A model generated the notes under the pieces. That model saw only the letters and a list, made by a program, of their open reading frames with translations. It made no database searches and was not told where the DNA came from. This document shows positions 24,001-41,115 of a DNA stretch of 64,000 nt, in pieces (position 1 is the stretch's first letter; each line of letters begins with the position of its first letter). Source of the stretch: Sphagnum compactum (Eukaryota > Bryophyta > Sphagnopsida > Sphagnales); the NCBI GenBank assembly GCA_965153455.1, contig OZ234494.1, positions 4,402,001 to 4,466,000 on the forward strand, read 5' to 3'. A program made the translations under genes and the position numbers.

Positions 24001-26620
24001 GCTGCAGAAATACATTTGAACTCAGAGTTTGGACGGAGGATGTTTGACCTGGATAGGATCAACAAGAAATAAAGTTTCTGTTTTGCTGCAGCAAACTGTC
24101 AGAGCATAGGGAAATGGGTTTGAAAACAAGATGGATGGAGACATAAAAATGGGTGCCTTCACAAAATTCAGTCCAAAAATGTATGCTCAAACATGCAACA
24201 GAATTGGATTAAATAGTGAAAACCATAGCTCCTGGAGCAAATAATTAGAGAAAAGTGGTTGCCATAGCAAACTTGAAAAGAACTGAGAACATTCACTGGG
24301 TGTTTTCGGATTGTATTGAAGTTTCGACATGGGTCTCAAGAATATTACATATCCATGGTGATACCATTATATCCACTTGTGCTGTGACTATGTTATAATC
24401 CCATTCATAAAGGAGAGGAAGAAGAGTTGTGTTGAAATTGGTGTCGGGTTTTCATGGCACAGGAATGTTAATGACATGAATCAAGCAGTTGACCGCCTTG
24501 TTGTGGGTTTGGCCTTCATTCCTTACATCTTCTGACAGCTCAATCACTTTAGCTTAATTGCATGTAGTATTTTTGAATGGAAATAGATGCCCAGTTTTTT
24601 GGTGGTTGTTCATGCTCGGTGGAAAGCTAGGAATTGCATTTAGAAGGAAAACCTGTAGTTGTACCATGCTGTCTGACAATAAATTTAATAAAATCTGTAG
24701 TGTGTCTCATTGTTTGGTACGGAAGGCATCAGTGAACTTATTTGTGGGTTGGAATAGGGAACAAGCGGAAAATGGACGTGGGGCGTGTAGTGTTGGTGGA
24801 TGACAAAGTGGACCGCTATTTTCTCAATGTGGCAAGTCTTCATTTGTAAGTTGGATTAAAAATGTACTGTTAGAAAATGAAGGGAGGAATGTCAAAGACC
24901 CTTTGTTGACTTAATTGTGTATATATACTTGTCACAAAATCTCATGGATTAGAGAGCTCATTTTCTCTTGAGTTGTCACTAGTTTTTCTTGGAGACAATT
25001 GAATGCCTACATTTATACCACATTCTCAGGGGTCCAGGATCTGAGTTGTCTTTTGTGGGACTTTCTTACAAATTGGATACGATGTACCTTTTGCATATTG
25101 TGGCTGCCTTCAATGGTACCCTTGGGGGAGAGTAAAACTCAAAGCTTTATCTTCAGAGTGTTTTCTCTTAATATATTCTCTGAGCCTGAAGTATAGTAAC
25201 TTGTTGGATAGTTTTGTCATTACTTGGACTAATAGGGGGTTGATGGCATGTAGGAGTGCGAAGGCAGGTGCTCGGGTTGCCAAGTATAAAAGGCTGGGCA
25301 ATCTGTCTTATGTTTTAGGTGCCTTAGATGCCTTCAGAGACCACCAGAACCGAAACCTAAAAGTCAGGGTAACTGGAATCATGCCCCTGTTCCACCACTT
25401 TTGGTATTTGAGAGAGAGTAGTGAAAAGCTCCTATCTTAACAAATGAGGGAGTGGTGTAATGGGAAGACAATTGTTCTCCCTCTCTGCATGAACAGAGAA
25501 ACTCTGGTTGAAAGTCTCAGCGCTCAATGTTATAGACCTCACCTCCAAAAGAGAACCTGGTGCATTGAGGTGTTTCATTGTAAGATTTGAGAGCCAAACA
25601 AGCCAAGTTCACTAGGTAGACATTTCTCCTTATAGAATGCACGTTGAACATCTCCATATCATGAAACTTAAGCATCTAACAAGGACACATCTGCTTGCTG
25701 TATGTTTTTGAAACTGCTTCTGCAGGTGGATGGGGGAGAATGGCGGGCAGTACCAGATGTTTCAGCCATCTGTATTGGGAATGCAAAGTATTTTGGAGGG
25801 GGCATGAAAATTACCCCAACTGCTGACCCTTTCAATGGAAAATTGGAGGTGAGCATCCATCATTCCTCCTCACAAAGTCTGGAGGTACCATTGAAAACTG
25901 GAACTTCCAAGTATGTGTGAGGTTTGGGATTATGTGTGTTTGTGCTGAAAAGTGCTCAGCAGCTGAAAATGTTTGTTTGTGAAGAGGATCCCAATCAGTA
26001 GGAGCCGCTCAGCATTTTGTGGAGAGTAGAATAATAAATGTTTGCCATATTCCTTAAGCATGTTATAGAGCCAGGGCACCTACTGGACTAAGAGCTCAAC
26101 ATGGAGGTTGCAGGTGGTCACATTGCGGGATTTCAAGTGGTATGATTTTGTAACAAAGATGCATACACTCTATGCTGGGTCACACATCCAATTGAAGAAT
26201 GTTTCAAAAGAGAGGTACCCGCATGTGTCATTAAGCTCATGAGATGGGTGGTTGTGATTTTCCATTTTTAAGAAATTCCTCTTGATCCCTGAAGCCCACC
26301 AGAACTCCAGGTATTCGGTCTTTGCAAGTTAGGTTTAGCAGTGGTAAAAGATCTTACAGTTTCTCTCAAGCAAGAGGCAATACACTGCACAGAAGGGCCA
26401 TGGATGGACTGTTTCTATGGAGAAAGATGTTGATAATTGACCTCCTTAACAAATTTTCCTGGGTGGGGGGATTGTGATGGGCAGTGTTTCCACTATTGAA
26501 GTTGATGAGGAGATGGAGGCAGGCAGGAGAGAAGTCTATGTGCAAGCAGATGGGGAGCACCTTGGCTTCCTGCGGGCTTCTTTTTCAGTGCTGCCTGGAC
26601 AAATCGATTTCATAGTATGA
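21034..26620 (+). CDS. LCBK2: Sphingoid long-chain base kinase 2-like / diacylglycerol-kinase-domain protein
   Basis: Members carry the DAGK catalytic domain and phosphorylate lipids such as sphingoid bases; the substrate here is inferred from similarity to Arabidopsis LCBK2. Exons: 21034-21349, 21595-21671, 22106-22159, 22576-22635, 23274-23351, 23804-23850, 24463-24506, 24758-24845, 25254-25368, 25726-25848, 26114-26214 and 26485-26620, all with closing phases (412 residues from the first resolved codon). Motifs in order: [50 protein letters not shown] (nucleotide-binding), [69 protein letters not shown] and [13 protein letters not shown] near the end. The 5' end is unresolved: no in-frame ATG follows the upstream stop at 21028 until 21292, so the N-terminal repeats need an upstream exon or are untranslated. 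Confidence 0.88.
21079..21291 (+). repeat. Five 14-15-residue tandem repeats N-terminal to the kinase domain
   Basis: In the kinase frame five units read [56 protein letters not shown] and [14 protein letters not shown]. The consensus is [13 protein letters not shown]. The DNA unit is 42-45 bp with the core aaggacaggattcaattcag. Nothing like this is part of the known kinase domain. Preservation of the frame through all units argues for translation, but the start codon that would include them is not identified. Confidence 0.8.
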
Positions 26621-27579
26621 GGTAGTGTACTGGTCTGATATATTATGGTTTGATTATGTTGATGCAATTCAACAAACTTTGAAGAGGTCTCTCCTGTTCT
26701 TCAAGAAAACAAAACCGTGTTATAAAACATGCAACAGGAGTTACTGAAAACTGAGGATGAATGTTCTGATTGTTTAGGCCTTTGTCTTCCCAGCAGATCG
26801 GATTGAGACTGTGTTTGGACCTGTGTACATTGGATGAAGTACAGCCTTTGAATAGTGTGAGATTGAGTTTAAACCTGTGTACACTAGATGAAGTAGAGCT
26901 TTAAAGTGAGACTGAGTTTGGACATGCAAATATGCACAGGATACACTGGTGTCCAAGAGGTTTTATTAAGGAAAATGAGTACATGTGATTCACAAGCCGC
27001 AATATTAGTTCAAGTGGTGATTTGAATAGTCCCTCACTTTATACTGTCCAAATTTTCATGTTTATGGGTGGGGATGGGAAGATGATTAACACTATTGGAT
27101 GTGGTAAAACACCAGGAGATGCCAAAGTAGGGGTTATGGGTGGAGATGCTTAAATATCCAATAGTGAACAAGGAAAAGGTAGTTATTATTCCCATGTACA
27201 TGATGTATCTAGATGGAAACATCTGTTGCCTTCATAAGCTTAGGATTGTGTCTAGATGGAAACATCCATTGCCCTTCACAAGCTTAGGATTGATGAGCTT
27301 AAACTCCATGTCACAATTGTGATACAAGTTGGAGCTAGGGTTATCAAGCGCCTCTTCACTAACTAGGTGTCAAGAGTTTTAGTTTACTCACCTAGTTAAG
27401 TCTTAGAAATGGCAAATGCAAGATGGTAATACTTTTTCTACCATTACCTAGTGTTGACAAGCAACAAACATGCCATGTAACGGTCACAGTTTGCAAGAAT
27501 GCTTAAAGGATATGTTCAGGGTGCAGGAGGCCCCAACCACTACCCTATATATAGGCCTCTATGTCCTTTAGGCATAGAT
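26621..27579. other. LCBK2 3' region with two small tandem repeats
   Basis: After the kinase stop codon there is a degenerate tandem repeat at 26801-26926 (core ttggacctgtgtacattgga, unit about 50-58 bp, about 2.4 copies). There is also a clean duplication of 43-45 bp at 27208-27295 (core tctagatggaaacatc ... aagcttaggattg). From about 27400 the sequence resembles a promoter-bearing leader: a TATA-like ctatatatagg at 27544-27554 and an AATAAA at about 27610. This may belong to the repeat copy that follows. No gene is seen. Confidence 0.5.
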
Positions 27580-27991
27580 GCTTGCATATACAGGGACATG
27601 CTAAAATGAAATAAAAGCTCTTTCCTTCAGAAGCTTGTTGCAGCTTGAATGAGGATACTGTTGACTTTTTTGATTAGCAATGTCTCTTGAGTGCTAGCCA
27701 ACATCACGTCTGAGTCTTCCCATTGCTTCCGGAAAGGCAACAGAAACTCAGGACGCAGATTGTGTATAATGGTTTGCCCAAGTTTTTTGGGAAGATTATT
27801 ATATGCTTATCTACACCCACTGTTGGGAGCTGATGAACTCAGTGGGTAGTCATGGCAGCTCGTCACTGCCGTTCGTGATGAAGGTGATGGTCTGTCACTT
27901 TGTGAGCGACTCTCATGAGGTTATGACTGCACTCATTGTCGTGTTACCCTTAATTGTTGTTGTGGAGATTTCTCTGCAACTTCATCGATCT
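27580..27991 (+). mobile_element. Dispersed retroposon-like repeat, copy A (longest)
   Basis: Copy A shares with copy B an upstream segment starting near acagggaca, then aagcttgttgcag and atgtctctt. It also carries the 306-bp core 27686-27991 (cttgagtgctagcc ... cttcatcgatct) found again at 63353-63658. Core landmarks are ctgttgggagctgatga, gtcatggcagctcgtcactg, gatgaaggtgatggtc, tgtgagcgactctcatgagg and gagatttctctgcaact. The core has an open frame of about 80 codons, partly kept in copies B and F, but no recognised domain. No Pol III B-box was found. Confidence 0.75.
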
Positions 27992-29704
27992 TTGCAAGAA
28001 TGCCACTTACATTCCCTCTCATTACTTTTGTCTGTGAGCAATGTGTGTGCATGAAGCAAATTGGGAGAGAGTGTTAACTTCAACTACAACTCTGGCTACA
28101 CCTTTGGATAATTCTACTTCAAGTCGTCATCTTTAATTGCTTAAAAATTTTAAGAACCTCAAGAACTTTTCATAAAGTGTAAAGAGCAAGACTAGCATTG
28201 CAAAAGAGAACAAAACTCAAAATTTGAGTTTCATTCGCAACACATTGAAACAACCCAACCTTTGAAGAAGTTGAACTACTAATGATTAGGTCAGCTCAAC
28301 GCTGAAAGAAATGTTTGTCACATTTTGATTTGAGCTTTTGGATTTGATAAACTTTTGTTCTTTTCATGATTATTTTGTGTAAGAAGTAAGAACCTTACCA
28401 TGCATCAACAATTCTAAAATGTGTCCACAAGACCACCTTAACAACTGAAATCAACAGGCAGAAGTACAAAGTTAAAAAACCAATCGATTCCCAATCCAAT
28501 TAAAATCCAATCCAGTTAAAAATCCAATTTCGCAACATCAAGTACAACACCTTGTTCATTGATAAAGTCTTGAGTACAAATAGACATCTAAAATGGACTC
28601 AACACTTTCCAATCACCTTTCAAAGATTTGCAAATTTCACCAACATCATTTAAATAAACCTAAAACTACTCTTCGTATAATGGACAAGGAAATAAAGTCA
28701 ATAATGGCATCCATTGACATTAAATTTAGCTACAAATTTTAATAACAACATCATCTCATCTAACACCTAAACCAAGTCCCACCAACAAATGATGCATTAT
28801 TGGGTTGGGCCCAATGTGCAACTGCTAACTTTCTAAAGCCTCACAATGACCCATTCATCTTGTTAGAATCAGAAGGTGGATTGAACAACCAGATGTGGAG
28901 TTATGCACTGTGGAGGATCAGCCACTGAAGCTGATGAGATCAAGGAGAAAGACTACTGCACAAAGAAACAGGTGACATTGTGTGCCTGATGAGCACACTA
29001 GAAAGCAACAGGTGAACTCATCTTATAGTGTGTGAACTCAAAATCTTTATGTCATAAAACCATGGAACTTCAAGTGCTAAATTGAACATACTGTAACAAA
29101 AGAGGCTGTGGCTATGGGAGAAAAATAGTAAGTGATCTGTGGCAGCCAATCACCTGGCAAATGAGATCACCCAAGTCTCAATGTATACTACATCCTCAAA
29201 TCATTTGGAAAACAGCAATTACTCACACATTCTAAGAAAGTTTGAACACCAGTGCATTTTGGTGTACCAGCTGAAAAGGTGACTTACGAAAGGTGCCCCC
29301 CAAATCCTCCAAGTGATGGCCCAGCTGAATGCCTGAATTCAGAGCTGGACCCATGTGGGTCGTGTTGGTCCTGGGCCACCCTGCACAATCAGCAAGATTA
29401 TGTCACCGAACATGTTACTTCAGAGTTATCTAGGGTTGTAGAGTGGCTGTAGAGCTTGCAAAAAACTCCAAAATGTTATGGCAGATCATAACATCAGGAA
29501 GCACCTTTCTGTGAAATTGTGAATCTCTGTTGGTTTGTTTTTTGGTTTAGTAAGAATTGACATAAAGGTTACCTTCAGAGGGTCATTGATGAGTTTTTGC
29601 TACAATGTCACATGTACAACATGTTCAGCCTCCCACATAAGAAGGCCTACATAACCAGACTACATAATATCTGCATCACGTTGGTCTCACCTTTACTGGC
29701 TAAT
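27992..29704. other. Spacer between repeat copy A and the DnaJ gene
   Basis: No gene is supported here. Sequence composition is intermediate; the segment nearest 29704 probably includes the DnaJ 3' UTR. A 66-codon plus-strand frame at 29252-29452 has no family motif and was not called. Confidence 0.45.
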
Positions 29705-34418
<4,714 letters not shown>

Positions 34419-37400
34419 CTTAGTAGCCCCCAGTGGGTTGGGTTTTTTGGTTATTGGGTTGTCTTCCACCCCCCCCTCCCTCCGACTGCAGAAACCAAAA
34501 AAAATCGCGCGTCTTCTCAAACACCCAATAGCTGCTGCAACAAACAAATGCCTTGCAAACGACTAGTTAACAATTCTTCCTAACTCCAGTTCCACCATTC
34601 GTACCGCTAAAACAATTCTCCAAGATTCCGCTTCTTCTTAGAATGTGACTAGATTCAGTCAATATGCCCACTCATATTTGCTAGTTAATAATATGAATAA
34701 AAACTAATGGGAACAACTCAAGGTCTTCAATTAAGGACTTCTATTATTTATTTGGTTCATTGTTTAATGTTCAATTTTATTATTATTAAGAACTAATCAT
34801 GAACAGCACAAGGTTTCCAATAAGGACTTCTATTATTTAGTTGGTTCATTGTTGATTATAGTTGTGTACTTTCCATTTTATGCTTGGATTTTAAATGATG
34901 ATAACCATGTTATTGCCAAGGATTATAACATAAGTCCTTCAAGCTTGGAATATGAATGAATTAAGTTGGAAAAAAACTCTAATTCTTTCAAAAAAGAGCT
35001 TGTTGCCAATTTTTGGATAAGGGCTTTTGCTTGTTGAACATGATGATGTGGCACTTTAACCAAAATTTGATTGATTGTGTGATTGTGTCCTAACATGGTT
35101 TGTCTGTTGTGAAGTTAGTCATCTATCATTAGTTAGATTACTGACTATGATGACATGGTAATCCATTGTGACATAGAGTATGATTAGTGGAGTTGACATG
35201 GCAATGGCATTGTGATTAATTATGTGATTAAATGTGTTGACATGGCATGACAACATGGCTTTTTGATTGGGTGTGATGATGTGGCATGTTCATTATGATT
35301 AAGGTTATGATTGAATGTGACGATGTGGTATGTCCATCATGATTAATCATTTGATTTAATGTGGTGAGCTATAGCCTAACATTTTGGTTGTGGGCTTGAG
35401 TTACTAGCCCTAATCCAACACAATGCAATGGTGGTAATCAACTTGGAGGATCCTAATGTGTGGATTTAGACATGTATAGAACAAGCTACTTTATTTCGAT
35501 GTGTTATTCCTATGGTTATGGAGAATTTGGTAATTACTTAACATTGGATACATTACATTATGCCATTATTCGTCAAGGTAGTTCTTAATTTTGAATTTGT
35601 AAATTCAAACTAAAGGATTATGTGTACCTGTAATAAACAACATCAACTATTTTGGATGTGATTATAGGACGTGTTATTTTTCGTGTGTGGAAGATTTTAC
35701 TTTCTAGAGTGTTATTGTTGGAGGGTTGAGATGGTTAGACATGGAAGGACCATGTGCGTAATTGTGCATCATAGTATTTTCCCAATGTGAATGGCCAAAT
35801 TGACCCATCTTTAATGATGATTCTTGTTGGCCTACATTGTATGTTATGCAAACAATCTTTAGGAGTTGTCGTTATGTTCATTTGCAATCAATGTTTCCAA
35901 GGCTAGCATATGGGATGTCTTATGCCACCCTTGGAAACCACCCTTGGAAAGTTAATTGGCAAATGATTTTGCCCTTGGTGCACCGAGTAGATTTAGTTTT
36001 TAAGGTTGGATAGAGAACTAACCTCAATGCTTTTTTTCATGGTGATTCATATTTGGTTGGGAATTTGAGGGATTGTAGTTAGGCTACTAATAATGGGTTC
36101 ATATTTGCACTTAGCTTATTAATCTATTCACTTCAAAATCAAGTGTTCATCCATGATGGATTTCCATAAAGTAGTTCAACATTGTTATTTGGCTTAAGAG
36201 AACTTTAGCCCCAAATAAGGGGGACAATTTAGACATGGTGTACCAGTTAGAGTATTTTCATGTTATGTTTTGTATGTAGGATGATAATGATAGTTGTAAA
36301 TGTTAACATAGGATCACATAACAACTATCATCTATGTTAACTACTTCGTTAAATGCCAATTTGTTAAAGATAAATCAAGTTAATTTAACTGTTTGAATTT
36401 TTATTTTGAATTGGCTTTAAGTGTGAATAAGGTTTAAGATATTTTGTGAGATGCGATATAATCCGAGTTTTTATGATTTCAAATCAATTTTGGTGATTTA
36501 ACATGCCAACACACTTCATTGTTGTATGCAAGTTTCTATTTGTTTTGTGCACGATTAGTTACTACATTTTTTACATGTAAATTTGTCAAACTTGGATTCC
36601 TATTTTCATTGCAAGTGAATGACTATTTTGGTTTGAACATGATGTACCATTCAAAGTATTTTCATGTTATGTTTTTGTATGTGAGATGATTATGGCAGTT
36701 GTAAATGCCAATGTAGGAATGCACAACAAGATATTGAAAATATCCTCAAATACGATGGAAAAACTCTTTAAAAAGACATAGATTCAAAATGATGTCCTCT
36801 CATGCTTATTTAGTTAAGAATGCACTAAATAGATTCCAGTTTAGAATCATTGAAGTGACGAGTACAACTTATGGAACCTCAAGTTGTTACACCTGAACTA
36901 GCTTCAGTCAGTCATCATCATTCAGCATCACTGGAATTCAGCTAAAACACCATTACATGTTCTTAGTAAACTATTGTATGTAAACAAGGTATCAAAGGTG
37001 TAAAAAATTCTGATATTTTACATCATTGGTAGGGGAATAGGCAAGCATATAGCTTTCCTTCACCATCACCCATGTTTTTTAAAACATATATATGTTACAT
37101 CACTCTGTGCCCCAACAAAACATTTTTGGATTTTCAAACTTCATTACTCAAGGCAACAGCTCTGATCTTCACACCTTTTGCTAGGCAATAGTGGCAATGC
37201 ACATTAAGTTGGAGATGATCAACCATGTGTATTTACCACAATAGTTTCTTCCCAATCTACTTTACCTACCCTGAACTCAAGCAGTGGGTTACATTGATCA
37301 GGCAACAATTCAGTATTGGAAGTAATGCATCTGTCCAGTAAAACTTGGCCACCTCCATGTTATTGGACACAAACTAAGGGAAAGCATCCTAATATTAATA

Positions 37401-38176
37401 AAATGAAACTTATATGATACTCCCACATCTTGTTTCCAACAACTCAAACAAAAAAATGAAGAGTCAGAAGCAAACAAGCCCTTTTAGTACCTTAAGTGTA
37501 CATTATCAACTCATCCCTTTGGTGGTTGAATCTAGGTAGCAACCTGAATGGCTGAAAGCAAGAAACTTCATCTGCTAAATAGACAATGTAGCATAGTGAT
37601 TCATACTTCAATTCCTAGCTCATCAACAACCAAAGGAAAGGCTGACAATCAGGATAAACTGCAGACATCCAATCTTGGAAGTCATCAAAAGACTAAAAGC
37701 ACCAGGATTTCTGATATAGTGGACTCATTTGACATGTCACTTCACTTCTCTTTTGTTTCCCGCAGTGGAACAACTGTCTCATAGCACATTTGGACCTGTG
37801 AAACCATCTTTTACAAAAAGGATATATCCTAGCACTGTTGTCATAGAACAGCCTAATGTGCGCATTCAACAGACATTATACTATCGGAACAAGGGTGGCA
37901 ACACTGCATGTGAGTCAATGTCCAGCTGCTCCAAAGTTCTGCAGGCATGCAGTTTAAACTCATCAGTTGATACTTATTGTGGATGAGCCAATTCCAATTG
38001 TCAAAGCATATACCATGCACTTGTCAATAATTCCTCATGAAGAGAAGGAAAAGATAAATTAATATACGCTTGGCATTGTCTATTTTCAAGGGGTGGTGTC
38101 TGTGTGTAGTGTTCCATTACAGAATGCCCAAATAATGTGCTGAAATGGGATACCTTTGAAGGATAACAAAGTGTAC
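34419..38176. other. Intergenic DNA with degenerate repeats; unresolved TPR3 3' end
   Basis: The first few hundred bases are probably the DnaJ promoter and 5' UTR. Degenerate direct repeats follow. A segment of about 50 bp around aaggacttctattatttatt is duplicated at about 34730-34860. Words such as gatgatgtggcatg and tgacatggca recur at 35040-35345. A segment of about 85 bp (gtattttcatgttatgtttt) is repeated at 36240-36325 and 36648-36733. Plus-strand frames at 37548-37784 and 37729-37986 look moderately gene-like, with a possible tttcccgcag acceptor between them, but I cannot assign a family. The last coding exon of TPR3 should lie at its low-coordinate side but was not identified. Confidence 0.4.
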
Positions 38177-41115
38177 CTGCAGACATTGTGACCTTGTTCT
38201 AATGAGCTGGCCACAAACCACAAGCGCCGTAGTGCTGATGTTTCCATCTGTATGAAAAAACCATTGCTGTTGCTTGCCTTCCACTTCCTTGATCCTTGAC
38301 CTTTCCACACCTACCCACACAATGTCTCTTGTTGAAGCATGTGTTGTGGGGCCTATCCAGTAGCAATATTCCAACTTAAACAGTCAGCTCACCACAGACA
38401 TTAGCTTTAGCATACCTGAGGAAATGCGATGGCTTTTTTGGGAACAACAAGGACAGCAGCCATTGATGAAGATTCAACTGCATATCGTCGCAGAAAGTCT
38501 GCACAACTGTTCACTGTATCTGGAGACTCAAAGGCCTGCAAAAAAACTTCAGTGTGAGAAATCTGGGAGGGCCCCTGAAGCACAAAGGAGCAATTGTTGA
38601 TGCAATGGGACACATGAGCTATTAAAGAAATACTGGAAAAGGAAATTCAGTTTGATCGGGACATTGCAATGATTGCAGCACAGAAACCAGTCCAACAGCA
38701 ATTATATAGGATTGAGAGAACCCAAAACAAAACCTAAGGGTAGACTACCTTGTCAACACCAACAAGTGGAAGAAACTCTTTTGAAGTATCCTTTCCCACA
38801 CAAAAGCGTACCCCAGCATCCACCTTTCCATTACTGTCATTCCATTCCTTCATGGAGGACTCAATTACTTCCTTCACAAAACTCCGGACTTCCTCACTGG
38901 TTCCTGGAGGAATAGCTCCCTGCAGCACCTGTATCACAAGGATCAAGATGACAACCTCATATTTCCAGTTGTTCAACAAAACCCAGATACCTTTTGATTC
39001 ATCAAAAAAGTAACATAACCTCTAATGTAACATCCGAGCTCTCTATGTACATCAGTGTACCCCATAGAGTGGGTCAAGATGCTCTCCAAGATAAAGCAAG
39101 TAGAGAGTCACAAACTACAAGCTCCCTGATTGGTAGTGATTCAACCATCAATCTGCAGGTAAATAGATAAGTACCACATCCAACTGCTGGTCTTTGTGTG
39201 TTGTTGCAGATTGGGATCCATTTACTTTCTCTGAATGCTTGTCAGATACTGCTGCTGATTTTGATCGCTTTTTCTCTCTCACCAGTTGTGTCAACCTCTT
39301 TATTTTTCCAGCAACTTCAGCACTCTGAGGGTTCTGCTTCAAGGCTTCATGATATGTTGCCAGTGCCTACACCCAAGTTCACATGTTTTACCACTGATTG
39401 CTAGCAGATAAACTTTGGTGCGTTGAAAACACCCACCCTGCTTGAAGTGTTTAAACATAAGAGATGGATTTACAAACTATGACAACTGCAATAAAAAGTT
39501 CAGGAAGTATTGATTGTCACCATCAACTTTGCTACTGGTAGATTACCTCTTCAAAACGTTCCATCGCTTCCAACACACATCCTTTCCTGAAATAGCCCTA
39601 ACACAGAACACCATTCACTCTGCTTCTATTAGTCCAGTGTACAATCCTCCTACCAAAGCATGAGACCTTATCCTCAGATAACAATCCGAAAAGCTTGAGC
39701 AGGGGTGGGGGGTTGCAAAATTAACAAGCAGGCAGGAAATAGGACTCCATGAGTGGAAAATAGACAGCACCTTCTCCCATGTAGGTCTGAGTTTGATCGT
39801 CATTTCAGCGTCTGCGAGTGATTTTGTCAACTTAACTAAGTTTAAGAAAGCAGCGGATCGGTTGCTGCAGAGACACACAACATCACACACATAGATCTGT
39901 GTTAGCTCCATTACTAGATTGAGAGTCCAAATGTGTTTTTCTGCATAACCTAATTGTACTCCAGGTAGAACTGCTTTACTTGCTTGCTTTATTTGTGCCA
40001 CTCTAAAGAGATTACATGTAAACTTCAAATTATGTGAGGGACAAAAGGATGGTAAGAACCGATGGACTGATTCAGATGCAGCTCCAAAAGCTACACTAAC
40101 TAAATTCATCTGAGAACCACAGGTCCAAGAGACAAAAGTAATAGCAAGTGACAGACAGACTTCATGTATCCACATGATGAGAATGGCTATTCTATTTTAG
40201 ACTTTCCAGACAATATTTTCTTGTCAACTATAATTTGTCAAGCTTCAACCATTAAAGGCATGCAAACAACCAACTTTGGTGCAGAAGGAAAAGAAGCAGA
40301 CCAAAAATGTACACTGTCAAGAGTAAGTTACTGTCTGTTCAGCTTAAGGGCTAATTCCTCTATGCAGGCGGTGATGGCTATTTAGTAGCCCTTACAGAGA
40401 CTGCCAGTCTGATTGTCTCTAGGGCTGATGCTTTCATGGGAGAGGTGACTAATTTCTAAGCCGTCACCAGGATAACTTGGTTGCCCTAGTCTTTCTACCT
40501 GCCAGCCCCCAGAAAACCAAAATTGTGAAGAAGGCCCTGAGTCTCTGCACTTTTGGTGACTGATTGACGTACTTGCTTCCATTGCAGCTGGATCGGCTAC
40601 AAGAGGCAACGTCTCGCATGGCATTTGCGGGATTTGAATCAATTAACACTCAACAGAAATCGATAAACTCTCTCACCCGAATATTTGGTCGATCCCTAAG
40701 ATTGTAAAAGATGCCGACCTGAGAGTAAACAACACTTGATCATCCGAGCCAACACGAACTCACAGCCTGTTTGTTCACTTGCGGGAATAATCGTAACCTA
40801 GCTTCTTACCACTCCAAGCAAAGCAAAGGAAAGAAAAAAAAGAAAAGAAGATTTCCAATCCGGATCCTGAGCAACAGCATGTGGTGACGGAAGAAGACCT
40901 AATTGTACACCATACAACAAACCAAGAAGAACGAGGAAAAAAGGGTTTTTCGACCAGACCACAAAGAAAATGCACCTGTAGAGTGCAGCATTTTCAGGAT
41001 CCGCTTTGATGGCTTGCGTGTAGACTGCTGCAGCTTTGAGGTAGTTTTTCTCCTTGAAGAGCGCATTCCCTTGCTCTCGCAGCGAAGGCACCGCTGCTGC
41101 TGCTTCGGCCTCCAT
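38177..41115 (-). CDS. TPR3: TPR3-like tetratricopeptide co-chaperone (last exon not located)
   Basis: TPR3-type proteins carry an N-terminal TPR domain of the kind that binds Hsp70/Hsp90 C-termini; the client is unknown. Exons (minus): 41115-40976, 39864-39771, 39597-39547, 39366-39175, 38928-38749, 38535-38416 and 38310-38177, all with closing phases. The TPR domain reads EQGNALFKEKNYLKAAAVYT, NRSAAFLNLVKLTKSLADAE, then GYFRKGCVLEAMERFEE and the end of the third repeat. A basic linker (REKKRSKS) follows, then the conserved C-terminal domain with VDAGVRFCVGKD, AFESPDTVNSCADFLRRYA, VVPKKAIAFPQ, VWKGQGSRKWK, NGFFIQMETSALRRLWFV and EQGHNVC. This order matches Arabidopsis TPR3 (about 328 residues). 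The roughly 20-residue end after NVCR was not found; reading on past 38177 gives unrelated residues. The resolved part is about 308 residues. Confidence 0.85.
40380..40645 (-). repeat. GC-richer intronic block with B-box-like word
   Basis: Within TPR3 intron 1, the minus strand carries gattcaaatcccgcaaatgc, close to the Pol III B-box consensus. About 230 bp of higher G+C follow, with an open frame of about 86 codons, and the exon frames skip it cleanly. A matching A-box about 35 bp upstream was not found, so a tRNA-derived SINE is only a possibility. Confidence 0.3.
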
